Source of the DNA: Magnolia sinica
Lineage: Eukaryota > Streptophyta > Magnoliopsida > Magnoliales > Magnoliaceae
DNA: 64,000 nt
Direction: 5' to 3'
NCBI RefSeq assembly: GCF_029962835.1
Contig: NC_080591.1
Coordinates: forward strand, 42,787,501-42,851,500
Positions 22,613 through 33,261 of the stretch are shown one piece after another. The stretch's first letter is position 1. Every line of letters begins with the position of its first letter. Position numbers and translations under genes: made by a program. The notes below the pieces were generated by a model, which saw only the letters and a list, made by a program, of their open reading frames with translations, ran no database searches and had not been told where the DNA came from.

Positions 22613-23208
22613 AATAGCAAACTAAACTAAATATGATATTCTACAAAGGATTGATTCCTAGATCACTTAACACTACACTGTTTCAACAAAGTTTTTTTTT
22701 TTAAGTGTTTCAATTTTTTCTTTAATGCAAAGATGAAGAACTAAAAGGGAGCAAAATAAATGGCATATAAATACTTTCAATCAAAGGCACAATTTGAAGG
22801 AGGATGAATTGGTTCTAAGTTCTCAAGCATGAACTGGTTCGAGTTTTATTTACTGAATTTTCTTAAAACTTATGTTAGTTCTATTTTATAAATGCATCGA
22901 GAGTACAACATGGACCATGAAATCACTTCGTAAGGTTGAATAGTTCCATATATATATATAATAAAAAAATGTGTACATTGCCACAGCAAAGGAAAAACTT
23001 GGATACTATAACAAAATGTGATGGTAGATATGCAGATATTAAGAAAATGCACACGTGGCATTCAGGTTAAACCATCTAAATCATGGGTCCCAATCTAGAT
23101 GGGTCGTCGCCTATGGAGATTCAATGACAATAAAACTACATCGAAGGATCAAGAAGCATTAACACAACAATATCATTTGTCAAAATCCAACAATGAGTTC
23201 AAGAGAAT
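22613..23208. other. AT-rich spacer
   Basis: No coding motifs, RNA genes or repeat boundaries recognised. A run of ATATATAT occurs at 22951-22962. Confidence 0.5.
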
Positions 23209-23660
23209 CTATGCCACGAAGGCCTCTAACTCAACCGAATTGACCAGAAAAACCTGTGCTTTTGCTATCTGAAAAAATTAAAAATAAAATAAAACGTGAT
23301 TGGACAATCCAACAATCATTAATCTGATACATAATTATGATTAACTAAATTAAAATAGATGAAACTTATTTTTAAGTGGCACCCAAACAAGCCCAAGACT
23401 CTGGTATTCTTAAATGATACTTACACATCAACTCTTTCGACAAAATATGATAGGTTGCCAACAAATTGGCAACAGGGTTTTTGATCCGGAAGTCTGGGCA
23501 CCGGGAGTTGCAGGGGTTTTAGGCTGTATCAATTTAGTATATGGCTGTCAGGTTTGTAATATAGAGCTTTGAAAAAATATCATAGCCACATGGTTAAGAA
23601 AATTACCACATTCTTTTCGGTCCTTGCCTTTGTGGCATCTGCCATTTTGACATCACCATC
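23209..23660 (-). pseudogene. Two exon-like pieces of an unidentified minus-strand gene (3' end)
   Basis: On the minus strand, 23660-23607 reads DGDVKMADATKARTEKNV with CAG before it and GTAATT after it. 23268-23209 reads IAKAQVFLVNSVELEAFVA then a stop, preceded by TTTTTTCAG. The reading frame runs through the 338-base gap in phase 0, as expected of two exons and an intron, the second being terminal. I do not recognise the protein. A third piece at 29978-30077 would join in phase 0, with the CACTA transposon lying in the intron between. Whether the gene is expressed cannot be told from sequence alone. Confidence 0.35.
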
Positions 23661-23806
23661 CTGTGGTTGCAACATCTTTCAATCAATTAAAAGAATATAA
23701 ACTAAAACAACATAAACAGTTTGCATGAGGAAAGAGAAACAATGCATGTGAAACACTTCATCATTACAATGCCATCTTTGCAAATATATAAGATACCATT
23801 CCGAAG

Positions 23807-23809
23807 TTA
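23807..23809 (+). other. Target site duplication of CACTA, left (TTA)
   Basis: TTA before CACTACAAGA; repeated at 29375-29377. Confidence 0.8.
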
Positions 23810-23819
23810 CACTACAAGA
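23810..23819 (+). repeat. CACTA terminal inverted repeat, left
   Basis: CACTACAAGA. Confidence 0.88.
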
Positions 23820-23829
23820 CAAGGCACTT

Positions 23830-24160
23830 ATAGCGGTGGTCAAACCCGCCGCTAAAAGCTCCCGAAAACGCTGGTATTAGCCTTTACGACACTAGACAAG
23901 CGCCGGTAGAAGGGTACGTCGGCAAATCTTTTGTCGGAGCTAAGTCGCTTTTACCGGCACTTGTCTAAGCACCGGTAATTATGGAGTTTTTGTCGGCGCG
24001 CTCTCTAGTTTCACCGACGCTTTCGTTGGCCGCTGGTATTTCTAACAGAAGCGCCGACAAAAGTCTATCCAAGTGTCTTTAAAAGGATGGTTCCTTGATA
24101 CTTTTAATCACAAAAAGTGCCGACAAAGGTCTATGCAAGGTCTATGCAAGCGCCGGTCTA
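23830..24160. repeat. CACTA subterminal repeats, left
   Basis: About ten copies of GCGCCGACAAA, AGCGCCGGTA and their reverse complements, in both orientations. They are the usual transposase-binding region of CACTA elements. The matching right-end set (29296-29343) has only about three. Confidence 0.75.
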
Positions 24161-25584
24161 TCCAGTTTTTTTTTTTTTTTTTAAATTTTTAATTTTTATT
24201 TTTTTTAAAAGTCTTTGTACAAATTTAAGAGGCCCCAGCGCAGGCCAGTAATTTTTTTTATTATATATAATTCAATTGAAACCTGTTAGTATTTGAAACA
24301 TAAAAAATGTTGCAATACAATTTAAACTGAATATTAAACAAAATTTATATTACTTCACAATAATAATAAAAATATAATATTTATTACAATAAATTGAAAA
24401 TGGTCTATAATAATAATAATAATAAATCCTCTATATGGTACTCCTAGCGCGACCGGTGTCAAAAAAGCCGAAGTGCTACTTTGTAGGCCTAAATTTAGGC
24501 ACAATTGATTAAAATCCTGCACACAAGGAAAAATAAAAATAAAAAATCAAGAAGTAGCATTCAACAAATTGATGCATGGAAAACAATCAATCCTTTGATC
24601 CTGTCCTTAAAAAGTTAAAAACTATCAAGGCAACAAATGCTGTAACTTGAATTCCATTACATCTATTAGCCCCATATTATAATTTTGAATGCTTTAACTG
24701 CAAGAAAACCTGTGTCAAACAAGTATAGGAAGCCTGCCAATCAGTCGGCAACTGAAACCTGTGTCAAACAAGAATAGGGGGAAAAAAAAAAAAGGTGGTC
24801 TGGAGCATGCCAATGCGACCCCATTTGAGTCATCAAAGAAGAAACATGCCATGCATCATGTGAGTGGGAAGTAATGCATGCCAAGATCAATGAATAAGTT
24901 TACTACATGAGTGCCCTGGCCTGAATCCTGTTAGTCGACATATCACGTAGATCAAGCAAGAGGTCTCATATTGACTATCTAACTTTGGTCTGACCATTGA
25001 TTTTCTCACATCATGAGTGTCGCCATTGAGTCAACCACCGCTCTAATATGTTTATCAGGGTAAGTTTATAGTGGGCCCCATATGATGAATTGGCTCTAAT
25101 CCAACATGCCTGCATATTTGCACATTATTGCAGATGATAGTGATGGTAACAATCATTCATTCAGCATAAGTTTCTTAGCACCAGATAGTATGGAGTCCAC
25201 ATCATGGCTAGTTTTCAATCATCAACATGTGGCCCCAGTGAGCAGTGACCATGCCATGGACCAAAAATATTATGGGTCCACTGATCATGGAAGCAAAACC
25301 TATATGATAAAAGAATGACTAGTTAACAAAAGAAGTCCAACAATCCAAATTCAGTACATGCGTGGCTTGCTTGATGAGCATACCATACCAATGTTTGATA
25401 CATGGAACATTCGCAATACATGGAATGTTTGATACAACACCAAACATCCAAAAGCAAGATTTGAGAGATTCCAATTCCATGTAAAAGTTCAAAATGCAAG
25501 ACCCATTTGAGAAACCAACAACACCCAATGGATGTATATTAGTTATTGTTAAGTTGTTCTAAAATATGGTTGCAAATATCTCAA

Positions 25585-25626
<42 letters not shown>
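25585..25626. repeat. (AAT)n microsatellite
   Basis: About 14 AAT units inside the CACTA element. Confidence 0.95.
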
Positions 25627-26202
25627 TTAAAAAAATTAAAAATTAAAAAAAATTAAAAAAAAACTTGACAGATTCAATATCCTTCATTGGAAACCATCTA
25701 ACGTCAGGCTCAAACAAGACATTCTCAATAGAGTTTTTCAGCTCGCTAGGGGCCCGTTAAAGAGAACTGTTCTTCATATTGTATTGTAATTATTAAAACC
25801 AAAATGAGAATTCGATCCCAAATATACAATTCAGCGGAGACAGATTTCTTCAAATACAATGAAAATCAGATAAATCTCCACATGACAACAAAAATCAAGA
25901 TCAGAAACACGTCCAAAATATGTTCGTGAGCAATGCATGTATGTTCAACCTGCATTAGGTAGCATATGACTCCAACATTGACCAGTTCTCCACCATCATC
26001 ATCACTATCACCACCATCATCATCTTAGCCTTCTCCAACCAATTTGGTGTCACATTTTAGAAGGAAGATGTTGCAAAAGTTTTATGATTGAAAGCAGAGA
26101 AATTCAAACAGTCCAGTGGATAAAATTGGAGAAAAAAATTGATGAGAATTTATAAATAAAAAATTAAATTAATTTTTTTAAAAAAATAAAATAAAAACTT
26201 GC

Positions 26203-26262
26203 CTCCTTTTCAGCAGCACCAGCTTTAAAAGCAGCAATTGACATAGCTAATATAGCATTTAC
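26203..26262 (-). pseudogene. Captured enolase-like exon inside CACTA
   Basis: Read on the minus strand this encodes NAILAMSIAAFKAGAAEKE, preceded by a Val. The NAILAVS-type motif followed by KAGA is a strongly conserved stretch of enolase, the glycolytic enzyme that converts 2-phosphoglycerate to phosphoenolpyruvate, and the AAEKE ending is like the plant ENO3/ENOC form as I remember it. The exon ends at GAG followed by GCAAGT, a possible GC-type donor. I found no other enolase exon with confidence, so this is a fragment, not a gene. The identification rests on 20 residues. Confidence 0.5.
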
Positions 26263-28557
26263 TTTCATGCGAAAATCTCAGGGGTTGGAAGTTGCAGCAT
26301 ATGGAAGGCAAAAAGGGAATCAGATGAAAATACAACAGTTGTCATTGGCCTTTTCCTGCATGAAAATCAAGTTCTCAATCAAAAGGACTAGAGCTGTAAT
26401 GGAAAAAAAATTCTAGAAGCTCCAAACAACCTATAAATCAGTCACATTTTCAAGAATACAGAGGTCAAGTAATGCATTATGCAACATATCCAATGGCAGA
26501 ATCCCATTATTTATCTGTCAATACAAGAAAAATTACTAGTCAGTCCAATAAACTATAAAAGCCAAGCCAAAATTACCACACTGCAAGTCTTCTAAAATTA
26601 AATCATGATTTTAGAAAGAAAAAAATTGGTACTTCTTTTTGAGGTAATTCATCCAACAGTTGGTATGCATGATGTACAACGCATGATGTACAACAGGTAT
26701 TAGGCAATGTTTTGTACAAAGGATTACAGAGTAATTTTCAGTTTTTACAAGTGGGCTTATTGTTCAGTAACCCAAAATGCTGACATCGTGGTCCCACTAT
26801 GAATGGAGCACCAAAAAGATGAAAAGGTGGCCAGATTTGCACAAACTGAAAATAAAGGGCAATAACATAGAGTAAACAAAAACTACAAGTTAAAGGGGCT
26901 ATATTATAGTTGACAGTATCAATAAAAGGGGAGATAAAACAAGTAAATCTCTAAAGCAAATGGTTGGTAATAAAAACGAAATTAGAAAAAGAGAGACTGT
27001 CTAAAAACCCCAACTTCAAGGAAGGAAAAATCCAATCTTTTTCCATTTGGCTGAGAAGATTATCATTGCTGCAACCAAATAATGCAAATTATTCATGGAA
27101 ACTGAGCATAAATAGCACGTGGAATTAGACTCGCATTTGAACCGGCATGTTAACATTCTTCTTTTATTCCCCACAGAAAGAAGATTTTGTGCAATATAAA
27201 ATTTATAAGATTTTGTGCAATCGAGTTTCATATATCAAGTTAACAAAATTTACTGCCTTGCGTATACAGTTTGTGTAATGAGAACTAACCAGTAAACGAT
27301 GTGTTGCATAATCCTGCAAAAATAGCAGATAAAGAATTCAAATGAGCAGATGTTAGCTCGATTGGATCACAATTAAAAACAGAATGCAAATATGTCAACA
27401 AAACTTGATGGAATACTGCATATGCACTACTCCAAGTAATTCACAGCACGAGTATACCAGATAAAAGAAGATCAGCAGCAAAAACATGTTCCCCAGCAGA
27501 TGCTCCCATATGGTTTACACATACCAGTTATAACAGGCTCTTTGGGGCCACCATCTTATATGTGTGAAATCCACTTCATTCATAAAGTGAGGAACCTCTC
27601 ATGTTAACCATGCATGTATAAGAGATCAGCCCTAGTAGAAAATTCAGAGAGGTGAATTTTCTTCTAATTTTGTTTTTATGTTGCAGCTGATTTTCCCCAC
27701 TTCATCAACATCTTTCTCCATCCAACGCTTGATTGCTGAAAGCAAACTAACAATACTTTCCGCAATAGTTCTGAATGGGCCATTGCAGGAAGCATGAAAC
27801 ATGCAAAGAACAAAGACAATTACACCTTTAATTGCAGAAGCTTTTGTAACAGACTTAGATTCCTTATTGGCATCCTGCAAAAAAAAAAAAACTAAGTTGT
27901 GGCTTTTGGGTTTTCTCAATTACATAGATCTTTTATTCAAGTCACAATACAAAATAAAATTCAAATCTTTTAAGGCCTGATTGAGTTTCATCGACTTAAT
28001 GCAAAGATAATCTACAAGCTCAAAACAGAGCTAATCACAGGTTCACCAGGCTAGAAATAATCCATTGATCTAAATGCATCTTTTACGCTGAATTTTGAAA
28101 CACACCTGAGTTGGATTGCAACTGTTCAGTTCAATTAGGTGGCAATGATCGAATTGTATCGACAGTTAGTGTTATTCATAATGGAGTACAAATTGCAATT
28201 AAATTCCTTTCTAGTTGAACTTGGAATAATGATCACCTGGGAGAATCTCCATTTCCAAGAGCCAAAGCCACCTCCAGAATCTCCAAGCCAAGCACAAAAC
28301 AGAGGATCCATTGAACTCAAAAACAATGAGAAACAGGTGTTGCTTTGAACTATAAACCAGAATCTGGTCAGTCTTCCACATTCACATCCCAATTACAGAT
28401 GGCAAATGGTGGGCTGGGCAGGCCCATCAGGTTTTAGGTCCTGGCTTGATATTAATTGTCCTCGGCCCTGTAATAAATGCCATGGATCTGGTATGACCTT
28501 GATCTTGAAGCTAGATCTTAGGTTCTTCAAAATTTCATATCTAGCAGAGCCAAGCTA

Positions 28558-28577
28558 TAAATAAATAAATAAATAAA
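28558..28577. repeat. (AAAT)n microsatellite
   Basis: Five AAAT/AATA units. Confidence 0.85.
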
Positions 28578-28789
28578 ACCCCGTTTAGTTGAATCAGGGG
28601 TGGGCCAACAACGAATCTCTCAGCCTGGTCTGTTGACAACGTCCATTCATCAAGTGGGCCACGACTATACATGGTGACATGATAGCAAATGCGTGCTAGA
28701 TGCTGAAGGGCCCCTTCACCCTTTTGGAATCGTCTGGTCTGTTGACAAGAAGAACCCCTACTGCGCCATTTGGAATCGCCTCTATCAAC

Positions 28790-28893
28790 TAATTAGGGTT
28801 TCAACATTGTAAATCCCCAATTAGGGTTTCAACATTGTAAATCCCTAATTAGGAATTCACCATTGTAAAATCCTAATTAGGGTTTCAACATTG
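28790..28893. repeat. 29-bp tandem repeat, 3.6 copies
   Basis: Unit AATTAGGGTTTCAACATTGT plus AAATCCCT, with the third copy diverged (GGAATTCACC). Confidence 0.9.
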
Positions 28894-28939
28894 AAGATAC
28901 TCGATCTCAAGAGAGAGATTGAGCTCGAGATTGACACAT

Positions 28940-28940
<1 letters not shown>

Positions 28941-28990
<50 letters not shown>

Positions 28991-29030
28991 AGAGAGGGAG
29001 TCGGCGTCTGTCGAGGAGTTGCAGAGTGAG

Positions 29031-29083
<53 letters not shown>

Positions 29084-29228
29084 TCAGCGTCCATCGAGGA
29101 GTTGCAGAGAGAGACCAAAGAGAGAGAGAGAGAGTCGGCGTCCGTCGTGGAGTTGCAAAGAGAGATCAGAAAGAGAGAGAGAGTCGGCGTCCGTCAAGGA
29201 GTTGCATAGAGAGAGAGAGTGGGGGCGG
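28941..29228. repeat. GA microsatellite interleaved with a GTCGGCGTCC...GAGGAGTTGCA block
   Basis: Four copies of GTCGGCGTCYGTCGAGGAGT followed by TGCAGAGAGAGA sit between (GA)n runs of varying length; period about 55-90 bases. The Arg/Glu-rich ORFs on the plus strand are translations of this repeat and not genes. Confidence 0.85.
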
Positions 29229-29364
29229 GGAGAAGGAGAGTGATCTGCAGGGGCTAGGGGCTGTAGGGTTTTGTGGTTTTGAATTTATATTAATCTTGTG
29301 CCAGCGCCCGATTTTACCGAGCGCCGACAAAGGATCCCGCCAAAGGGTCAGGTATACCCTTTAA

Positions 29365-29374
29365 TCTTGTAGTG
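29365..29374 (-). repeat. CACTA terminal inverted repeat, right
   Basis: TCTTGTAGTG, followed by the TTA duplication. Confidence 0.88.
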
Positions 29375-29377
29375 TTA
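29375..29377 (+). other. Target site duplication of CACTA, right (TTA)
   Basis: Repeat of 23807-23809. Confidence 0.8.
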
Positions 29378-29439
29378 GTACAGCGAAGATGATGTAGCCT
29401 TGTATTACAACGAACTTGCAAATACCATCAACGATACTA

Positions 29440-29720
29440 AGGGCCAACGTGATTTTTTTTACCATACAACCTATTCATAAGGTCATGTAGACGTGGATGA
29501 AGTGAAAAGACAAATATCAGCTTCATCTAAAACTTCTCCAGCTCCCAAAAAGTTTTTAATGGTGGACGTTCAATCCCTAATTTCTGGTCCACTTAAGCTT
29601 TGGACCTGCCTCATTTTTTGGTTCACATATTAAAATTATCTGAAAAAAGTGTTAAACGGCGTGGATAAAAGACTTACATCACAGTGGACCCCACAGAGGC
29701 CTGCCCAGATGGATTACCGT
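29440..29720 (+). repeat. Dispersed repeat B, copy 4
   Basis: Same landmark order as 5991-6310: ATTCATAAGGTCATG, GATGAAGTGAAAAGAC, AACTTCTCCAGC, TTTTTAATGGTGGACG, TTGGACCTGCCTCATTTTTT, AAACGGCGTGGAT and GTGGACCCCAC. Confidence 0.7.
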
Positions 29721-29977
29721 CCGGGCAGGGGTAGGACACAATCCGCGTCCCAGAAAACAACTAAAACATATAACACCAGTAGTTTTTGACAATTTTTCTC
29801 ATGTAATTGGTCTCAAGATTAACAACAGACAGATGCAATTCTACACGTTGTTCGTCAATCAACCCGTGCGGACTTAATTCATGGACGCTGATTACAAATA
29901 ATATTTACAATATCATCAACTCCATTCAGGTGACTTCTGGTGCCTTATTTAATTTATTAAATCACAAACATCATTAC

Positions 29978-30077
29978 CTTTTTCTTAGGAGTCTTGGCAG
30001 ACTCTTCATCCTCACTTTCTCATACTCCACATCTGAATTGCTACTTTTCTCTTATCTTTCTTGGGAACATCTCTTTT
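29978..30077 (-). pseudogene. Lys/Glu-rich exon-like piece, minus strand
   Basis: On the minus strand, after TATCCAG, the sequence encodes KKDKRK, then an acidic stretch (SEDEE) and SAKTPKKK, ending at a GTAATG donor. One or two indels disturb the frame. Its end phase fits the DGDVKMADA exon at 23660-23607, so it may be the preceding exon of the same gene, with the CACTA element inserted in the intron. Charged low-complexity sequence is weak evidence and I assign no function. Confidence 0.3.
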
Positions 30078-30079
30078 CT

Positions 30080-31225
30080 GGATACAAAGTTGCATGAACT
30101 TAGTTGAAAAGAGTTAATATCATCAAGGCATCAACCAATCACCAACGTAAACAAGACCCCAATAATACCAATAAAATGAAAAAATATCCTAGGATTTTAT
30201 TGCAAAGCTAGACTAGTGAATATCCACAGGAATGGTGATACCAAATGATTAATACAGAAGTTAAAATAACCACAATAAGATCGTGCAATGTGTAAAAATA
30301 TCACTATAAGATTTTGTCTGGCAGTAATACAACAATACAAGATGAGTAAAAATGTCATGGGAAAAACAAAAACAAGATAGCATGAAGATCCGTGCAATGT
30401 GTGAAATTTACCAAACTAATAATCCAAAATCCTAGAGACAACAAACATTTGCTAAATAATGATTTCAGTGAAGGGTGTGAACCAAAGGACCCATATCTTT
30501 CTTTCTTTTGGTACACAGAGCAAATACGAAAGAAACAGTTGATACTTTTCATTGCACATGATGCAAATAGAACAACAAGCTTCAGGTACTAGCAAAACTG
30601 CCACTGAAAACAGGTGCAAATATTGAACCTTCCAGCTTTCCATATGTTGAAAACATAAGACACTTAGTAATTACCACAGTGACAAATCTTATTTCCAGTC
30701 AACTACTTAGGAAGGAATTTCTCTAGATATTTACAAATTATTTTATTTTATTTTATTTTTTATTTTATTTTTTATTTTATTTTTTTTGTATACATGAATC
30801 CACCAAAAATTGAAATTTTTTTTTTTTTTTCAAAAAAAAGTAAAAATATAAATAGAACATATCAGAAATCTTAAATAGTAATAATCATGATAGTATATAT
30901 CCATTGGAGATGTTTTTAAAATATATGGATATTATATAAGAGTGGAGTCCACTTATGTCCATGTAATTTACAATGCACTTGGTGAATGGAAGCAACAGTT
31001 GCACATCTAAAGCAGAACGGGTGGAATCCTTCTTCCAGGCTGGATTGATAGAAAACAAATGTCCAACCCAATGCACCTGTATCTGATGGTACTTTCAGGA
31101 ATGGCTAATTCATAATGGATGCCAATCAGATTATCAGTTCGGATAACCAAAAGGTGGGCCCCACCAGATGATATTTTCCCCTCTTTGATAAAGAAGTGGA
31201 AAAACAATAGTTCAAGAATCGTAAC
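30080..31225. other. AT-rich intron-like spacer
   Basis: No exon recognised on either strand. Holds a (TTTTA)n tract at about 30741-30790. If the dynamin-like exon were still spliced, this would be its first intron, but no second dynamin exon is visible. Confidence 0.5.
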
Positions 31226-31583
31226 CTGAATCTCCCTACGAATCGCAGCGAAATCAAAGAATTTCTTTCCAGGAAGGTGCAAGAACTCCTCCCCCCCCAT
31301 CGCCCTCTTCCGCCCCTCTCGACGATCCGTTCACGAGCTACAGAACCAGCGAGCGCCGTGTGCAGATGTCGGAGCCCCTCGGCAGGAAATCTATCCCCAC
31401 CAGAGCTTCTAAAACGCTGGATTTCCCGCTGCTCTGGCTCTCAACGACCGCCACCTGTGGATCGTCGATGAGTTGCCAAGCCGAGAGATGCCTTGAAGCT
31501 TGTTGACAATCAAAATCACGGCATGGCCGAGCGGATTTGAAGGAGGAAAAGATGTGGAGGAGGAGATCGGATCGTCCGCCATA
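31226..31583 (-). pseudogene. Dynamin-related GTPase, first exon, broken
   Basis: Minus strand, ATG at 31583: MADDPISSS..., [15 protein letters not shown], then after a small deletion [37 protein letters not shown], a TAG at a normal Gln codon, a second frame change, and FLHLPGKKFFDFAAIRREIQ followed by a GT donor (31225-31224). This is the G1 (P-loop) start of a plant dynamin-related protein of the DRP3 type, which acts in mitochondrial and peroxisomal fission. The P-loop begins with Glu where Gly is expected. Two frameshifts, a stop and the missing remainder show a pseudogene, perhaps a truncated duplicate. Confidence 0.75.
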
Positions 31584-31910
31584 GATTTCTGCAGAGCTCG
31601 AGAGATCTAGGGTTTTAGAAGAGGGGAGAACGCGCGCGCGAATGAGTGCTAGCCATTGGCTAGTAGTTCGTTTCGTCTATTCTTTAATATTATTTTAGGA
31701 AACAGTACTAAACCTTAAGAAAAGCCAAATCCCAACGGCTGGATTACAGTTTGGGGTCCAATGACCATACATTTCTTGGGTTTCCAAGAGGTCGGCAAGT
31801 TGCAGCGCAATTTTGACTTAAAAATTTGGCCCAGTAACTCTATTTTACAGGTCAAGAGCTTTGATTTAACTAGTTATTTACCTTTATTAGGTTCTGGATG
31901 AGAAAGGTAT
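31584..31910. other. Former upstream region of the dynamin-like pseudogene
   Basis: Contains CTAGGGTTTTAG on the minus-strand leader side and a CGCGCGCGC run at 31632-31640. No other feature seen. Confidence 0.4.
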
Positions 31911-33250
31911 TGCGTAACGCCCCGATTTTTTAAACTTGAGTATATTACTTGTTTTTCAAAAATCCGAGTGTTAGCCTTTAAATTTTCAGTTTAAATTTAA
32001 ACCGTCTTATCATCAATCAAAGTTGGCAACAATTATACGTGGAGTAAACCATGCAGAATAAAAACTTTCCATTCATAACTAAAGATCCAAATGTAGTGCC
32101 CATACATGACTTATACAACTCAAATAACAAAGTTCATTAAACAAAAATAGAAATATATCATCTAATGTTGAAGCTCAATAGGGGCCACATGGACCCCGTC
32201 TAGCCCCTCAACTACCCGATCTGATTCAATAACCAAGTGAACAACATCCGCCTACTCTGCACTTGCATCAACTGATATATTTTGATAGTGTCAATGGCTA
32301 TAGCAGTGAAGAGTTTTCTCTAAGATTACACACTCATCATTCATAATCCATTATAGATCACAAGACATGAGAATATATATATATATATATATATATATTA
32401 AACAGCGCAATTCAAAATCATGATCATATACTCAGAAATGAAGCCAATCAACATAATTTCATTATTAGCAAAATGTAATAGCAATCGCAATGCAAATGAA
32501 TATGTCCAAATAGTCAACTAATTAGCATACAACCTTCTATTACACCCGAAAATCATAACGTACGTGAACACCACAAAATGGCTAGAAAATCGATAAGCGG
32601 GCTTCTGCTCCACCCGGAAATCACAATACGACTGAACATCGTAAGATGAATAAAAAATTTACATTTAAATCTATAAAGCACCTGAAAATCATATCGTATG
32701 TGAACACCACAAGATGGATGGAAAATTAATAAGCAAACTTCAGTTCCACTCGAAAATCATAATACGACTGAACACCGTAAGATAGCTAGAAAATTAACAT
32801 TCAAATCTTTACTTCACCTGCAAAATTATATCGTATGTGAACACTACAAGATGAAAAGAAAATCAACATTCAAACCTCTACTTTACCCGAAAATTATATT
32901 ACATGTGAACACCGCAAGATGGCTACAAAATCGATAAGCGAATTTTAGCTCCACCCAAAAATTACAATACAACTGAACACCGTAAGATAAAGAGAAAATC
33001 AACATGTGAACTTCAGCGTCATTCGAAAATCGTATGAACTCCGCATAATGATCCAAAAATCAATAAGTTTATACAAATATAACCGACAAAGCCACAAAGG
33101 AATCACAAGTAGCAAACATCTAATTAATTAACAGGTTGTACAACAGGAAATGGCATGTGAACATCAAATCATTTATGTTTGTTAAAATTAAAGAGACATG
33201 TCCATTATCTAACATAGGTAGGTAAATCTGATGATAAGCCTACTTCTCCA
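31911..33250 (-). mobile_element. Partial LTR, minus orientation
   Basis: Begins (plus strand) with GTAACGCCCCGATTTTT, closely like the reverse complement of the GGGGCGTTACA end of the minus chromovirus LTR at 41325. It stops where copia element 2 begins. It carries the 68-bp minisatellite and an (AT)n run at 32376-32398. No coding sequence. Confidence 0.45.
32544..33060. repeat. 68-bp minisatellite, ~8 copies, alternating A/B forms
   Basis: Copies begin near 32544, 32613, 32681, 32749, 32817, 32886, 32953 and 33021. Each has CACCCGAAAATCA, a tract ending GTGAACACCACAAGATGG or ACTGAACACCGTAAGAT, and AGAAAATCAAC. The two forms alternate over the first four copies, giving a 136-bp higher-order unit. 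Confidence 0.9.
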
Positions 33251-33261
33251 CGAGTGTCTTA

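Larger units (their letters stand above)
19061..22620 (+). mobile_element. Tat/Ogre-like Ty3 element, internally deleted
   Basis: Contains an LTR-type promoter (TATA at 19341), a leader, a primer-binding site of the TGGCGACTCC class, a Tat-type gag, then directly the last ~60 residues of an integrase, followed by 3' non-coding sequence. Protease, RT, RNase H and most of integrase are missing. No matching 3' LTR was found, so the right boundary is approximate, and the left one is set only by the LTR-like promoter. Confidence 0.6.
23810..29374. mobile_element. CACTA (En/Spm-type) DNA transposon, non-autonomous
   Basis: 5565 bp with CACTACAAGA at the left end, its reverse complement TCTTGTAGTG at the right end, and a 3-bp TTA duplication, the hallmark of CACTA elements. 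Subterminal GCGCCGACAAA/GCGCCGGT motifs support this. No TNP2-like transposase is visible, so it would need one in trans. The interior looks like captured plant gene sequence on the minus strand: an enolase-like exon (26203-26262), and short stretches bounded by plausible splice signals near 26440-26516 and 27826-27874 (DANKESKSVTKASAIK) that I cannot identify. Confidence 0.88.

Noticed and set aside
29019..29364. Arg/Glu-rich ORFs as a gene
   Set aside because: They translate the (GA)n repeat in two frames; no non-repeat coding signal.
32544..33060. CRISPR-like array
   Set aside because: Directly abutting 68-bp units without unique spacers in plant retrotransposon DNA; a minisatellite.
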